A DNA stretch of 64,000 nucleotides from RACS-047 sp031553855 (GCA_031553855.1 JAVBKW010000005.1:20977-84976); one strand, 5' to 3'; positions 27,138-35,985 are shown, counted from the stretch's first letter. The notes: generated by a model not told the origin, from the letters alone. Numbers and translations are program-made.

Positions 27138-27605
27138 TTATAGTACCGGTTCCTTTTTGATCGGTTTTGTGTAGGTCGTAAAACCGTCCGGCCGGTAACC
27201 GATTTTATTGTACAGCTCGCACGCGCGGATATTGGTGGTGAGCACTTCAAGCGTAATAGATACGGCGTCGTCCTTATAAGTGTCCTCGATCCACTGCATA
27301 AAGATTTTTGCATAACCCTTATTTCGGTTGTTGGGCTTGATGTAGAGCTCGTCTAAAACTATGACGTTGCCGCCGTCCTCGTTGCTCCAGTATGAGGTGA
27401 GCAGCCCATAGCCCACAACCTCTCCGTCTTCCTTATCGAACATCAGAAGGCCCCATGAATTTTCGTGACGGTCCAACACTCTTGCGAAGGTCCTTTCCGT
27501 TATGCCCTGGTCATAGGCGCGTAAAGTGGCTTCGGCTTCGTAAAACTCCTTGCATAGCCCGAAAAATAATTCTTTATCTTCGGGCTTAAAACTTCGTATA
27601 ATCAT
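27138..27605 (-). CDS. GNAT-family N-acetyltransferase
   Basis: Acyl-CoA-dependent acetyltransferase of 155 residues. The acetyl-CoA pyrophosphate loop is visible as NRNKGYAKIF (Q/RxxGxG/A type) near residues 93-102, preceded by the beta4 strand VIVLDELYIKP and followed by VLTTNIRACELYNKIGY, the usual C-terminal GNAT part. The substrate is unknown. It has its own well-formed promoter and a shared terminator, so it is probably monocistronic. Confidence 0.88.
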   Translation of the reverse strand: MIIRSFKPEDKELFFGLCKEFYEAEATLRAYDQGITERTFARVLDRHENSWGLLMFDKEDGEVVGYGLLTSYWSNEDGGNVIVLDELYIKPNNRNKGYAKIFMQWIEDTYKDDAVSITLEVLTTNIRACELYNKIGYRPDGFTTYTKPIKKEPVL

Positions 27606-27635
27606 TGTTATTCCTAATTTGAAATTAATAAATAA

Positions 27636-27664
27636 AATATAGCATACTGCGGCTATACGGTCAA
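27636..27664 (-). promoter_or_regulatory. Sigma-A promoter of the GNAT gene
   Basis: On the - strand: TTGACC, 17-base spacer ending in TGC, TATATT. The start codon is 31 bases downstream of the -10 box. Confidence 0.75.
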
Positions 27665-27706
27665 TTAATTAGAAAAAATATAATATAAATATTTTCGTTA
27701 AATGAC

Positions 27707-27735
27707 TTGACAATAAACTATAAATACAATAAAAT
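27707..27735 (+). promoter_or_regulatory. Orphan + strand promoter-like sequence
   Basis: TTGACA, 17-base spacer, TAAAAT on the + strand. No gene follows on that strand; transcription would run antisense into the kinase-like gene at 27805. It could make a short or antisense RNA, or be a chance match in AT-rich DNA. Confidence 0.4.
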
Positions 27736-27804
27736 GAATAATTTCCCTTTCATTGAGGTTTTAAACGGATTTGTTGGCAGTTTTTTGATCTGACTTTTTT
27801 TGCT

Positions 27805-28428
27805 CTATTCGGCGTTGTTGAATTTATCGATAAAGTTTTTTAAAACCTCGAGCGTCCCCTCGCGCCTTAATTTAGACGAGCTTAGGGAAATATCATAGTT
27901 TTCCGCCGCGCCCCAGGTTTTGCCGGTGTAGAAATTATAATAGCCCGCCCGCTTTTTATCGGCTTTTTTTATTAAGGTGGCCGCCGCTTTTTCGTTGATA
28001 TCATACAGGCGCGCTATACGCTTGATACGGTCGTCCATATCCGCATAGATATAAACCCTTACGATTTTATTTTTATCCAAAATATCGTCGGCGCAGCGTC
28101 CGACTATCAGGCAAGGCTCCTCTGCGGCGAATTTTTTTATCGCCTGCGAGGTATAGAGAAAAAGCTTATCCTCGGAAATAATGTCGTCAAGCTGCATGGG
28201 AGAAACGTACCCGGCGTATGAGGAGGTTGCTAAAGAATAGAGAAAGCTGGACGTGCGCTTCTCGTCCGCCTTTTCAAACAGCTCCTTTGAAATGCCGCTG
28301 CTTTCTGCCGCTTCGGCGATTATAGCCTTATCTACATACCTGATACCGAGCATTTTTGCCAGTTCTTTGCCGATCTCGCTGCCGCCGCTTCCGAACTGCC
28401 TTGATAGAGTTATTACGCTTTTACGCAT
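27805..28428 (-). CDS. Cytidylate kinase-like family protein
   Basis: P-loop nucleotide kinase-like protein (PF13189). The Walker A-like start is ITLSRQFGSGGSEIGKELA, in which the canonical GK[ST] is replaced by GSGGSEIG as is usual in this family. LIVGRCADDIL and a RIKRIARLYDINEKAA lid-like region with a Lys/Arg-rich stretch follow. The 207 residues are typical. The family occurs alongside the true Cmk in Clostridia and its substrate is not established. GGAGG precedes the start. The gene is followed downstream by AT-rich intergenic DNA. Confidence 0.85.
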   Translation of the reverse strand: MRKSVITLSRQFGSGGSEIGKELAKMLGIRYVDKAIIAEAAESSGISKELFEKADEKRTSSFLYSLATSSYAGYVSPMQLDDIISEDKLFLYTSQAIKKFAAEEPCLIVGRCADDILDKNKIVRVYIYADMDDRIKRIARLYDINEKAAATLIKKADKKRAGYYNFYTGKTWGAAENYDISLSSSKLRREGTLEVLKNFIDKFNNAE

Positions 28429-28480
28429 TTTTTTGCCCTCCTTTTCCTTGACTGCTGTCGGTTTGCCGCCGGATGTTTTT

Positions 28481-28667
28481 ACTAGGAAAGATATGTAACA
28501 GCTACGCTGTTGGCGTTCGCAAATTCGCTTCCGCTTATTTGCTCGGCTAAGCGCGTCGGGAATGCCGCAACAGTTGGTTTTGACGCCGACCGAGCGTATC
28601 TTTAATACGTGACTAAAGGCGGCAAAAGCAAACGTAGCGGCATTACGGCGATGAATTCTTTTCTAGT
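28481..28667. repeat. Palindromic repeat element in a 447-base gene-free stretch
   Basis: Ends form an inverted repeat (ACTAGGAAAG at 28481, CTTTTCTAGT to 28667, one mismatch). Inside is TAACAGCTACGCTGTTGGCG...GCTCGGCTAAGCGC (28496-28554), shared with an element near 55.4 kb, and stems GCAAAT/ATTTGC and CTGTTG/CAACAG. A 13-base direct repeat TTTTCCTTGACTG occurs at 28442 and 28667. No gene was found in 28429-28875 on either strand. Confidence 0.62.
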
Positions 28668-28764
28668 TTTCCTTGACTGTAGTAATATTTTAACATAATC
28701 AGGGCTTTTTGTAAATAGACATCGAAAAAAAAGGGGCGGTTATTTTGAAAAAAATTGTAAAAAC

Positions 28765-28794
28765 AAAAGAAGGCCTGAAAACCGGCCTCCTTTT
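28765..28794 (-). terminator. Terminator downstream of the galU operon
   Basis: 11-base stem AAAAGAAGGCC/GGCCTCCTTTT with one mismatch and a short loop, about 80 bases beyond the stop of the amidohydrolase-like gene that ends the galU unit. Confidence 0.65.
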
Positions 28795-28875
28795 AAGAAA
28801 TTACAAATTTATACTTACCTAGCCTCTTGACGCAATCATATCTAAGGTTGTATGAGGCGCTAATTTCTTTAAGCG

Positions 28876-29523
28876 CTATCCTAATATCCTTTTAATGTCC
28901 GCGTCGCTCAAAGCGGAAGGGTCGCACATCGTGCCGCAGGTAAGAAGCTTTAAAAAATCTGCTTCAAGTTTTAAGTCCGCGCTTTTGTTAAAGCGGTTAT
29001 CGGCAGTTCCGATATTTATTTTAAGTCCGCGCTTTAAATAGCTTGCCGCGCTTGCGATCCCGTGGCCGCAGCCGCAGTCGAACGAGGGCGTAAGCACTAA
29101 GGAGGCGTTTTCCTGCACCATTAGATCGACGTCGTCGTTGTCAAGGTACACTCCGCCCACGATAACGGAGTTAGCCAATAGCCCCAGTTTATTGAGAAGC
29201 ATTACAGGGCTAAGGCGAAAGCGCGCCTCAATAAGCCCGACTTCTTCAAGCGTGCGGCACGCCTCTACCATAAACGCGGCATTATTTGATAAAACATATT
29301 CTATAAGATAATCGATTTTCTTATCGGGCAGCAAAAGAGAGGATAGACAGACTTTTTTAGAGATGAGCTTATCCTCTCCGCCCTCGTAAAGCTGATAAAA
29401 AACTGTCTTTAAAGACGGGTCTTTTATTAAAAGCGATTCGTTTTTTGCCGCGACGACGGCGGCTTCCGCCCCGCCCGCGCGGATTTTTTTAAGATCGGGA
29501 TCAGTGGTGAAAGCGTTGATCAT
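28876..29523 (-). CDS. Amidohydrolase-fold pseudoenzyme coupled to galU
   Basis: Resembles only the C-terminal half of TrzN/MtaD-type amidohydrolases: a 215-residue protein that keeps the pattern of helix, LLNKLGLLANSVIVGGVYL, LVLTPSFDCGCGHGIA and NIGTADNRFN. Every catalytic site is lost: the N-terminal HxH part is absent, the usual AET/HcvH region has no His (VGGVYL), and GTD reads GTA. It starts inside the galU stop (ATGA at 29520-29523), so it is translated from the same message. It is intact as an open frame, not a decaying pseudogene. Function unknown; a structural or regulatory partner is possible. Confidence 0.72.
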   Translation of the reverse strand: MINAFTTDPDLKKIRAGGAEAAVVAAKNESLLIKDPSLKTVFYQLYEGGEDKLISKKVCLSSLLLPDKKIDYLIEYVLSNNAAFMVEACRTLEEVGLIEARFRLSPVMLLNKLGLLANSVIVGGVYLDNDDVDLMVQENASLVLTPSFDCGCGHGIASAASYLKRGLKINIGTADNRFNKSADLKLEADFLKLLTCGTMCDPSALSDADIKRILG

Positions 29524-30389
29524 AGGTTTTTTGAAAGTTCTTTGATATAAGCTTTCATTTTTTCGGAAAATGCAGCGTTTCTTAAAGCGTATTCGACTAT
29601 CGCCTGAACGGAGCCGAACTTATCGCCCATATCGTAACGTTTGCCCTCAAAGTCGTAAACGTAGCCGTTGCCCTTTTTGCAAATCGCATTCAGGGTGTCG
29701 GTGAGCTGCAATTCGCCGCCCACGCCCGTTTTTGTAGCGCGGATAGCGTCGAAAACGTCGGGAGTGAGAACATAGCGGCCAAGCGCAGCAAGGCGGGAGG
29801 GTATCTTATCAAGCGGCGGCTTTTCAACTATCCCGCGGCATTTTTTCAGCCTGCCCTCGTTTTGCTCAACGTCGGCTACGCCGTATTTAACGATATCGTC
29901 GCCCGGCCACGTCTGAACGCCGAGAATAGTGCCTCCGCACTCATAGTACGCGCTTATAAGCTGGCTCATAACGGGATTTTGAGAATACATAAGGTCGTCG
30001 CCCCAGGCAAGCGCGAAAGGCTCGCCGTTTGTGAACTTTTCTGCATACAGTACCGCGTCGCCGCTGCCCTTAGGCTCTTTCTGCTCGGCAAAAACTATAT
30101 TGACAGAGCCTCTGATTTTGCGGAGTATTTCAGCATATTCGCTTTTTCCGGTGCTTTCAAGGTGCTGTTCAAGCTCCGGGTTTGGCGTAAAGTAATTGCG
30201 TATAGCGTCCTTACCCTTGCCCAAAATTATCATTATATCGGTTATACCGCTATTCATCGCCTCATTGACTATGTAGCCTAGAACCGGCGTGTCGATAACG
30301 GGCAGTATTTCTTTAGGCACAGCTTTTGTGATAGGCAGAAATCTCGTCCCAAGGCCCCCGCAGGGAATGACAGCTTTTGTGATTTTCAT
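29520..30389 (-). CDS. galU: UTP-glucose-1-phosphate uridylyltransferase
   Basis: Makes UDP-glucose from UTP and glucose-1-phosphate for cell-envelope sugars. The nucleotide-binding start is AVIPCGGLGTRFLPITKAVPKE with the conserved GTRFLP and the catalytic-region Lys. IMIILGKGKDAI, FAEQKEPKGSGDAV, the metal Asp in ALAWGDDL and the C-terminal GVGGELQLTDT match GalU/GtaB closely. Length (289) is normal. It is the first gene of a two-gene unit with the amidohydrolase-like protein, and a hairpin separates it from the Zn-ribbon gene. Confidence 0.94.
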   Translation of the reverse strand: MKITKAVIPCGGLGTRFLPITKAVPKEILPVIDTPVLGYIVNEAMNSGITDIMIILGKGKDAIRNYFTPNPELEQHLESTGKSEYAEILRKIRGSVNIVFAEQKEPKGSGDAVLYAEKFTNGEPFALAWGDDLMYSQNPVMSQLISAYYECGGTILGVQTWPGDDIVKYGVADVEQNEGRLKKCRGIVEKPPLDKIPSRLAALGRYVLTPDVFDAIRATKTGVGGELQLTDTLNAICKKGNGYVYDFEGKRYDMGDKFGSVQAIVEYALRNAAFSEKMKAYIKELSKNL

Positions 30390-30464
30390 AAATCTGTTTT
30401 AGTTAACTCCTACAAAATATTTTGCGGTTTAGTACTTTTGAAAAAATTTTTTATGCCGCTGCAG

Positions 30465-30498
30465 CTCTGTTAATTTTAAAATTTTAAAACTAACAGAG
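30465..30498 (-). terminator. Hairpin downstream of the Zn-ribbon gene
   Basis: Stem CTCTGTTA/TAACAGAG extended by AT pairs, starting 3 bases after the stop of the Zn-ribbon gene. It is AT-rich without a long T run, so termination is probable rather than certain. Confidence 0.5.
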
Positions 30499-30500
30499 TA

Positions 30501-31226
30501 CTACTTTCTATATATGATCCTGCGGCAGTTTTCGCAACGGCAAATGCTTTTTTCCGCAAGCTCGCTTTTTGCCTTTTGCGATAAGGACAAGCCGCAGCCG
30601 TTGCAGGAATAATTCTTTCCGCCGTCTGCCGAGCCTGCCTCGACTATCGCGGGGTATTTTCTTTCATTAGTGATCGATTGATACTGCTCGAAAAGCTGCG
30701 GGTCGATCTTCTTTTTCAGCTCGTCCAAATGCGTGGTGAGCTTTTTCATAGCTGGCTCTTTTTCGGCCTTGAACGTTTCAAACTTTAACTTAAAGCTGTT
30801 GAAAATGTCTTTGAGCTTTTTGCCGCGCTCCTGTGAATCAAGGTATGCGTGGATGACGCTTTCGGATTTGTTTTTCCTGTCCGCAAGTTTTTTTTCAAGC
30901 TCGGATATGCGGTCGCGCAGCACTTCCATTTGTGAAAGTATTTCCTTGCGCGCCTCATCGTCGTCCTCGGAAACCTCGCTTAAACGCTTATCGAGGGCTT
31001 CAAACTTCTTAAAAGTGTCCTCGTAGTAGGCAAGAGAGCTGTTGTAGAAATTAACAATACTCTCGGCAGCCTTTTCGCTTTCCAAAACGTTGTTTTTCGC
31101 AGCGGCGAATTCAGCTCTTGCCTGCTCCATTTTCTTATTGAATTCATTCTTTTCGATCTCGTCGAGAAGCTTTCTAAGCTCTATATCATACTTTTGGTAT
31201 TCGAGAATCGTATCTAAATTTGCCAT
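30501..31226 (-). CDS. Coiled-coil protein with C4 zinc ribbon
   Basis: Protein of the C4-type zinc-ribbon family (PF02591). Residues about 10-185 form a long antiparallel coiled coil rich in Glu, Lys and Ala. The C-terminal ribbon carries two Cys pairs, CNGCGLSL and CRCENC, ahead of a basic tail. The family is widespread next to nif3 in Firmicutes and Actinobacteria and has been linked to nucleic-acid or ribosome functions, without a firm assignment. It follows nif3 by 50 bases and probably belongs to the same operon (sigA-trmK-nif3-ribbon). Confidence 0.87.
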   Translation of the reverse strand: MANLDTILEYQKYDIELRKLLDEIEKNEFNKKMEQARAEFAAAKNNVLESEKAAESIVNFYNSSLAYYEDTFKKFEALDKRLSEVSEDDDEARKEILSQMEVLRDRISELEKKLADRKNKSESVIHAYLDSQERGKKLKDIFNSFKLKFETFKAEKEPAMKKLTTHLDELKKKIDPQLFEQYQSITNERKYPAIVEAGSADGGKNYSCNGCGLSLSQKAKSELAEKSICRCENCRRIIYRK

Positions 31227-31276
31227 ATAAATCTCTCCTATAAATGACAGTATTAAACTTTAAACTGCCTTTGTGT

Positions 31277-32083
31277 TTAAAATCTGGGATTAGTTTCGCG
31301 CTCGGACTGAACTACTTCAAAGCTCACCTTGCCCGACTTTGCTTCCAGCTTTAATATTTGCACTAAACGCGTTATATAAACGTGCTCCATATTAAAATGC
31401 TGGGGTTCTATTACCGTGAGGCCGCTTTCGCGCGCGTAAATCGCAAAATGGTGCTTGACGTCCGCGGTGACAAGGCAGTCCGCGCCCATTTTAAGGGCGG
31501 CGTCTATATAACCCGTATCGCTCCCGCCTCCGCCGTTTATGACGGCTATTCTCTTCACAAGAGTCATCGGCTCGCCTATAATACGCACGTGGTTGTCCTT
31601 TAAAACGTTTTCGACCTCGCCTTTTAGTACAGTTACGTATACCTTATTCGCCAGGTCTCCTATTCTTCCAAACCCCACATCGCCGCTGATATACGGGTCG
31701 ATAGGCTTGATGTTGCGCAGGCCTATCGCGTTTGCGACGTAATCGTTTATGCCGTCCTTGCAAAAATCAAGGTTTGTGTGCGCCGCATAAATATTCAAGC
31801 CCGCCCGCGCCGCTTTTAGAAGGAGCCTTCCCTGCACGGTTTCATCGGTAACATTTTTGAGCGGGAACCAAACCAGCGGATGATGGCTGATTATAAGATC
31901 GGCTCCTGTTTCTATCGCCTCGTCTACGACCGCGCCCGTAACGTCCAGACAGCAAAGGATTTTTTTCACCTGTGCGTCGGGGCTGCCCAGAGTTAAGCCG
32001 ATATTGTCGTACTCTTTTTTAAATTCGTATTCTTCGGGCGCAAATTTCTTGATCAGGGAGAGCGCTTCGGCTACTGTTGCCAT
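31277..32083 (-). CDS. Nif3-like dinuclear metal-centre protein
   Basis: Nif3/YqfO family protein (formerly GTP cyclohydrolase I type 2). Metal-binding motifs include ISHHPLVWFP near residue 65, AAHTNLDFCKDGIND near residue 100 and the C-terminal EPQHFNMEH. At 268 residues it is the short form without the PII-like insert found in Bacillus YqfO. The start overlaps the trmK stop by 13 bases, as in the trmK-yqfO pair of Bacillus. The biochemical role of the family remains unsettled. Confidence 0.9.
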   Translation of the reverse strand: MATVAEALSLIKKFAPEEYEFKKEYDNIGLTLGSPDAQVKKILCCLDVTGAVVDEAIETGADLIISHHPLVWFPLKNVTDETVQGRLLLKAARAGLNIYAAHTNLDFCKDGINDYVANAIGLRNIKPIDPYISGDVGFGRIGDLANKVYVTVLKGEVENVLKDNHVRIIGEPMTLVKRIAVINGGGGSDTGYIDAALKMGADCLVTADVKHHFAIYARESGLTVIEPQHFNMEHVYITRLVQILKLEAKSGKVSFEVVQSERETNPRF

Positions 32084-32691
32084 TTTTCCACCTCTTCGAT
32101 TATTTTTAATTTTGCCGCATTGGCGGCCGTTTGCCGGAACGAAAGCAGCTTTTCCTTATCGATCGCCAGCTTTTCTTTTAAGAGCGGATTCTTAATTTTG
32201 TAAAAAACCCCGTATTCAAGCTGACACGGCTCTAATATAGTTTGCTTTGCCGCAAAATACTCCGCTTTAATAACAAAATAGAATTTACCGTTTTCCTTTA
32301 CTATTTCATCGGCGGCTATATGATAACCGTTCTGCGATAAATACAGGCGCACGTCCGGAACTTTATTCTGCGGCTGCAATATAAGTACGGGGACTGTAAA
32401 GCCTGCGATTATCTTAATGATTTCAAGCCCGCCCATACCGGCGACTGCGGCGGCGTTAGGAATAAGAGGAAGGCTTTTAAAACCGTCGCCGACGCTAAAC
32501 TCTACGTTTTCATAGCCGCAGAGCAGCTTTTTTGCTTTTTCAAGGCTCGGCGCGCTTATATCGGACGCATAGATCCGGGCAGCTTTTTTAGAATCGGCCG
32601 CCATTTTAGAAAGCTTTCCGTGGTCGCAGCCGATATCGGCAAAGGTTTCGCATTTTGGAATAAGAGAAAATATTTTTTGCAGCCTGTCCAT
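32071..32691 (-). CDS. trmK: tRNA (adenine-22-N1)-methyltransferase
   Basis: SAM-dependent methyltransferase that modifies A22 in the D-loop of some tRNAs. Motif I is FADIGCDHGKLSKMAA near residues 17-32, followed by IYASDISAPSLEKAK, and the catalytic-loop region is AAVAGMGGLEIIKII. Length (206) is slightly below the Bacillus enzyme. The ATG overlaps the sigA stop by one base (TAATG), and nif3 overlaps downstream, so sigA-trmK-nif3 are coupled. Gene order is conserved across Bacillota and supports the name. Confidence 0.92.
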   Translation of the reverse strand: MDRLQKIFSLIPKCETFADIGCDHGKLSKMAADSKKAARIYASDISAPSLEKAKKLLCGYENVEFSVGDGFKSLPLIPNAAAVAGMGGLEIIKIIAGFTVPVLILQPQNKVPDVRLYLSQNGYHIAADEIVKENGKFYFVIKAEYFAAKQTILEPCQLEYGVFYKIKNPLLKEKLAIDKEKLLSFRQTAANAAKLKIIEEVEKWQQ

Positions 32692-33980
32692 TAATCGATA
32701 TAGTCTTTAAGCTTTTTGCTTCTTGAGGGGTGGCGCAGCTTTCTGAGCGCCTTTGCCTCGATCTGCCTTATACGCTCGCGCGTTACCCCGAATTCCTTGC
32801 CTACTTCCTCTAACGTCCTGGGGTGGCCGTCGTCGATGCCGTAGCGCAGCCGCAGCACCATTTCCTCGCGCGGGGTGAGCGTGTCTAAAATAGAGAGGAG
32901 CTGCTCTTTTAAGAGCGTGAACGCGGCAACGTCCTGGGGCGCGGTGGCGTTAGAATCCTCGATAAAGTCGCCTAAATGCGAATCCTCTTCCTCGCCTATC
33001 GGAGTTTCGAGCGACACGGGGTCGAGCGCGATACGCTGTATCTCGCGGACGCGTTCTTCGGGTATGCCCATTTCCTTGCTGATTTCCTCAGGGGTGGGGT
33101 CGCGCCCGTATTCCTGAACTAGCAGCCTTGTGACGCGTATGAGCTTGTTTATAGTTTCGACCATATGAACGGGGATCCTTATAGTCCTTGCCTGATCAGC
33201 AATGGCCCTTGTGATAGCCTGACGTATCCACCACGTGGCGTAGGTGGAAAAGCGGAAGCCTTTTGTGTAGTCGAATTTATCGACGGCTTTCATAAGCCCG
33301 AGGTTTCCTTCCTGGATAAGGTCTAAAAACAACATCCCCCTGCCTACGTAACGCTTGGCTATAGACACTACCAGCCTTAAATTTGCCTCGCTTAAGCGTT
33401 CCTTTGCGTATTGGTCGCCCGCCGCCATACGCTGGGCAAGCTCTATCTCCTCTTCCATAGAAAGGAGCGGGACTTTGCCGATATCCTTTAAATAGACCTT
33501 TACGGGGTCGTCGATATTGATATCGCCGGAAATAAGACGCTCAATGGAATCGTCCTTGTTGAGGTCGATCTGCGTGTTGATGATTTCTACGTTGTTTTCG
33601 GCCAGTATCTTGAATACTTCTTCCATCTGGTCGGCGTTCGCTTCGCATTCGACAGCCAGCTTTTCGCCGACCTCGTCGTAGGAAATGTGACCGCGCGTCT
33701 TACCGATATTGATAAGCCGCCTGATCTCTTTCTGGATTTTTTCCGTAAGCTCCACGCTCTTTCCCGTACCCTTATTGACGGGAATATTATGCTGCTCTAA
33801 AACCTTGAAAACCTCCTCCATCTGAACGGCGTCGGCACGGCATTCGTCGGATATCTTTTTTGTAAGCTCCGCCATAGTGATGTGCCCTTTTCTCGTACCG
33901 TCTTCAATAAGCTTTTTGACGGCCTTTTCTACTTCGGGAGTGAAAATACTGTTTTTCTTTTCGTTCTTTTTTTCTTTCAC
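32691..33980 (-). CDS. sigA: Primary sigma factor sigma-A with duplicated region 1.1
   Basis: Housekeeping sigma factor. Regions 1.2-4.2 are complete: VKVYLKDIGKVPLL (1.2), NLRLVVSIAKRYVGRG and FDYTKGFRFSTYATWWIRQA (2), PVHMVETINKL (3), EEDSHLGDFI (3.2) and GVTRERIRQIEAKALRKLR (4.2). The N-terminus is unusual: two copies of a ~48-residue region-1.1 domain occur in tandem, residues 19-68 (KGHITMAELT, QMEEVFKVL) and 84-133 (RGHISYDEVG, QMEEVFKIL). The start is GTG with an AAGGAAG site. It follows dnaG and leads into trmK, the conserved macromolecular-synthesis order. Confidence 0.95.
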   Translation of the reverse strand: MKEKKNEKKNSIFTPEVEKAVKKLIEDGTRKGHITMAELTKKISDECRADAVQMEEVFKVLEQHNIPVNKGTGKSVELTEKIQKEIRRLINIGKTRGHISYDEVGEKLAVECEANADQMEEVFKILAENNVEIINTQIDLNKDDSIERLISGDINIDDPVKVYLKDIGKVPLLSMEEEIELAQRMAAGDQYAKERLSEANLRLVVSIAKRYVGRGMLFLDLIQEGNLGLMKAVDKFDYTKGFRFSTYATWWIRQAITRAIADQARTIRIPVHMVETINKLIRVTRLLVQEYGRDPTPEEISKEMGIPEERVREIQRIALDPVSLETPIGEEEDSHLGDFIEDSNATAPQDVAAFTLLKEQLLSILDTLTPREEMVLRLRYGIDDGHPRTLEEVGKEFGVTRERIRQIEAKALRKLRHPSRSKKLKDYID

Positions 33981-34137
33981 GTTTTTTTACTTCCTTTCCG
34001 CCTTTTTTCGTGGGTGTGCTTCTTTTGAAATAACGAGGGCGATCGTTATCTAAAATCCTTTGGTGCAGCTGGCTTTTCTAAGCTAAAGATGTCTTATATG
34101 GTCAGGTGAATTAAAAAGGGTTTATAAAAGTTGCGGA

Positions 34138-35949
34138 CTAATCATCGAGCGTTCCGTCTCGCAGAGATTTTAGCTTATAGTCGATGTTTTTAACTTCTTT
34201 CAAAAGAGAAATATTTTTCGTCTGCGAAAATTCTTCAACTAATCGGCTCTTTTGCTTTTCTAAAGCTTCCATTTTGAGCGTAGTAACGCAGTTTTTATAT
34301 TTCTCGGCGTTGTCGCCTGCTAAAAACTCGTAATAAAGTATCTCGTTGAGCTTGTCCTTATATTCCTCGCCGTACCTGCTGTACACGGATCTGACTGTAT
34401 TTACGCCCCCGGTTTTACAAATGATGAAAAACTGGGCAAGACCGGCATAGAAATCATCGGCAAGCAAACTTACAAAATCCTCGGAATAATCTATGTACGG
34501 GCAGAAATTTGCCAAAGCCGCCAAAATAAAAATTTTTGCTTTTTCGGTTTTATTCTGCTGCGCGCTCTGCGGCCTTATTACTATAACCGGTTCCGCCGCC
34601 GGTTTTACATCTGTGATATCGGCCTGTGCAAGCAATGCGGACATCGAATAATTTGTGAGCTTTTGGACGATTTTGATGTAATCCTCGCGCTCAACCGGAT
34701 TTTCAAGGCTTTTTATGACTTTTACGGCCTCGACCGCAAACTTCGACTTTTGCTCGGAGTCTGAAAAGTCATATTGATTTTTTAGAGTGTCTATCTTGAA
34801 CGCAGGTAAGGTTTTAGCCTCGTCGAGCAGCTTTTGATATGCGTCTTTGCCCTGTTTTTTGATAACGTCGTCGGGGTCTAAGCCCTCGGGCAGCGTTACT
34901 ACCCTGACGGACAACCCCGCCTCCGCTAAAATATCTAAGCCGCGCATAGTCGCTTTTTGACCGGCGGTGTCGCCGTCGTAGCTTATATAGATACGGCTGC
35001 AATAGTTTTTAAGCTGTTTTGCCTGACTGAAAGTGAGCGCGGTGCCCATAGAGGCGACGGCCGTATCAAAGCCCGCCTTGTGCAGCGCGATAACGTCCAT
35101 ATAGCCCTCGCACATAATGATGTATTCGATCTTCCTGTCTTTCAGCTTTTTGCCTTTTAAAAGGTTTATGCCGAAAATATTTTTAGATTTATCGAAAATG
35201 AGCGTTTGTGAGGAGTTTCTGTATTTGGCAAAATCGGGGTTTGGCTTAAGCGTTCTGCCGCCGAATGCCACGACCTCCTTAAAGCCGTTTATAATGGGGA
35301 TTATAAGCCTGTCGTAAAAAACGTCATAATATCCGTTTGCTCCGTTTTCTACAAGCCCCGCATCCTTCATTTCCGGCTCGGTGTAGCCTAAAGCTTTCAA
35401 ATGCTCGATAATCTCGCTGCCGTTTAGTGAAAAGCCGAGGCCGAACTTGACGGCAAGAGCCTTATCCACGCCCCTGTTTTTAAGGTACTCCGATGCAGCC
35501 GGAGATTTGCCGCTTATTAAATTATCGTGATAGTGCTTTGCCGCCTCGCGCATAAGCGCGTACAGCCTTTCGCGTTTTTGAACGAACTCGCCCTCGTCCT
35601 TTTTGATAAATTTGAATTCGGGCATTTCAAGCCCCGCATCTTTAGCTAAAATCTTGGCGGCGTCGATCGTTTCGACGCTTTCCATTTTTTTAACGAACGT
35701 GAGAGCGTTTCCGCTTTCCTTGCAGCCGAAACAATGATAGAGCTGTTTTGAGTCCGACACAGAAAACGACGGCGTTTTTTCAAGGTGAAACGGGCAGCAG
35801 CCCCAATAGGTGTTGCCCTTTTTCTGAAGCGGCACATAAGCGGAAATCACCTTGACCAGATCGGTTTTGGCGAGTAATTCGTCGTACCATTCAGAAATTT
35901 TTCCCTTGTTATCCTCGTTTGCTATATGCCTGACTCCTAAAAAATTCAA
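34138..35949 (-). CDS. dnaG: DNA primase
   Basis: Makes RNA primers for DNA replication. The N-terminal CHC2 zinc finger is present (CCPFHLEKTPSF, YHCFGCKESG). The catalytic TOPRIM domain shows MCEGYMDVIALHKAG and YISYDGDTAGQKA with its acidic residues, and the C-terminal ~150 residues are the helicase-binding region. Length (603) is normal. The given start is a TTG at 35949 with a poor ribosome site; the family normally begins about 15 residues later, so the start is uncertain. It lies 36 bases after dgt and before sigA. Confidence 0.95.
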   Translation of the reverse strand: MNFLGVRHIANEDNKGKISEWYDELLAKTDLVKVISAYVPLQKKGNTYWGCCPFHLEKTPSFSVSDSKQLYHCFGCKESGNALTFVKKMESVETIDAAKILAKDAGLEMPEFKFIKKDEGEFVQKRERLYALMREAAKHYHDNLISGKSPAASEYLKNRGVDKALAVKFGLGFSLNGSEIIEHLKALGYTEPEMKDAGLVENGANGYYDVFYDRLIIPIINGFKEVVAFGGRTLKPNPDFAKYRNSSQTLIFDKSKNIFGINLLKGKKLKDRKIEYIIMCEGYMDVIALHKAGFDTAVASMGTALTFSQAKQLKNYCSRIYISYDGDTAGQKATMRGLDILAEAGLSVRVVTLPEGLDPDDVIKKQGKDAYQKLLDEAKTLPAFKIDTLKNQYDFSDSEQKSKFAVEAVKVIKSLENPVEREDYIKIVQKLTNYSMSALLAQADITDVKPAAEPVIVIRPQSAQQNKTEKAKIFILAALANFCPYIDYSEDFVSLLADDFYAGLAQFFIICKTGGVNTVRSVYSRYGEEYKDKLNEILYYEFLAGDNAEKYKNCVTTLKMEALEKQKSRLVEEFSQTKNISLLKEVKNIDYKLKSLRDGTLDD

Positions 35950-35985
35950 TTCGTTCCGAAATACTTTTCGAGCGCGCTTTTTCTC

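Noticed and set aside
28876..29523. Amidohydrolase-like gene as a decaying pseudogene
   Set aside because: The frame is intact, has no internal stops and is coupled to galU, so it is more likely a maintained protein.
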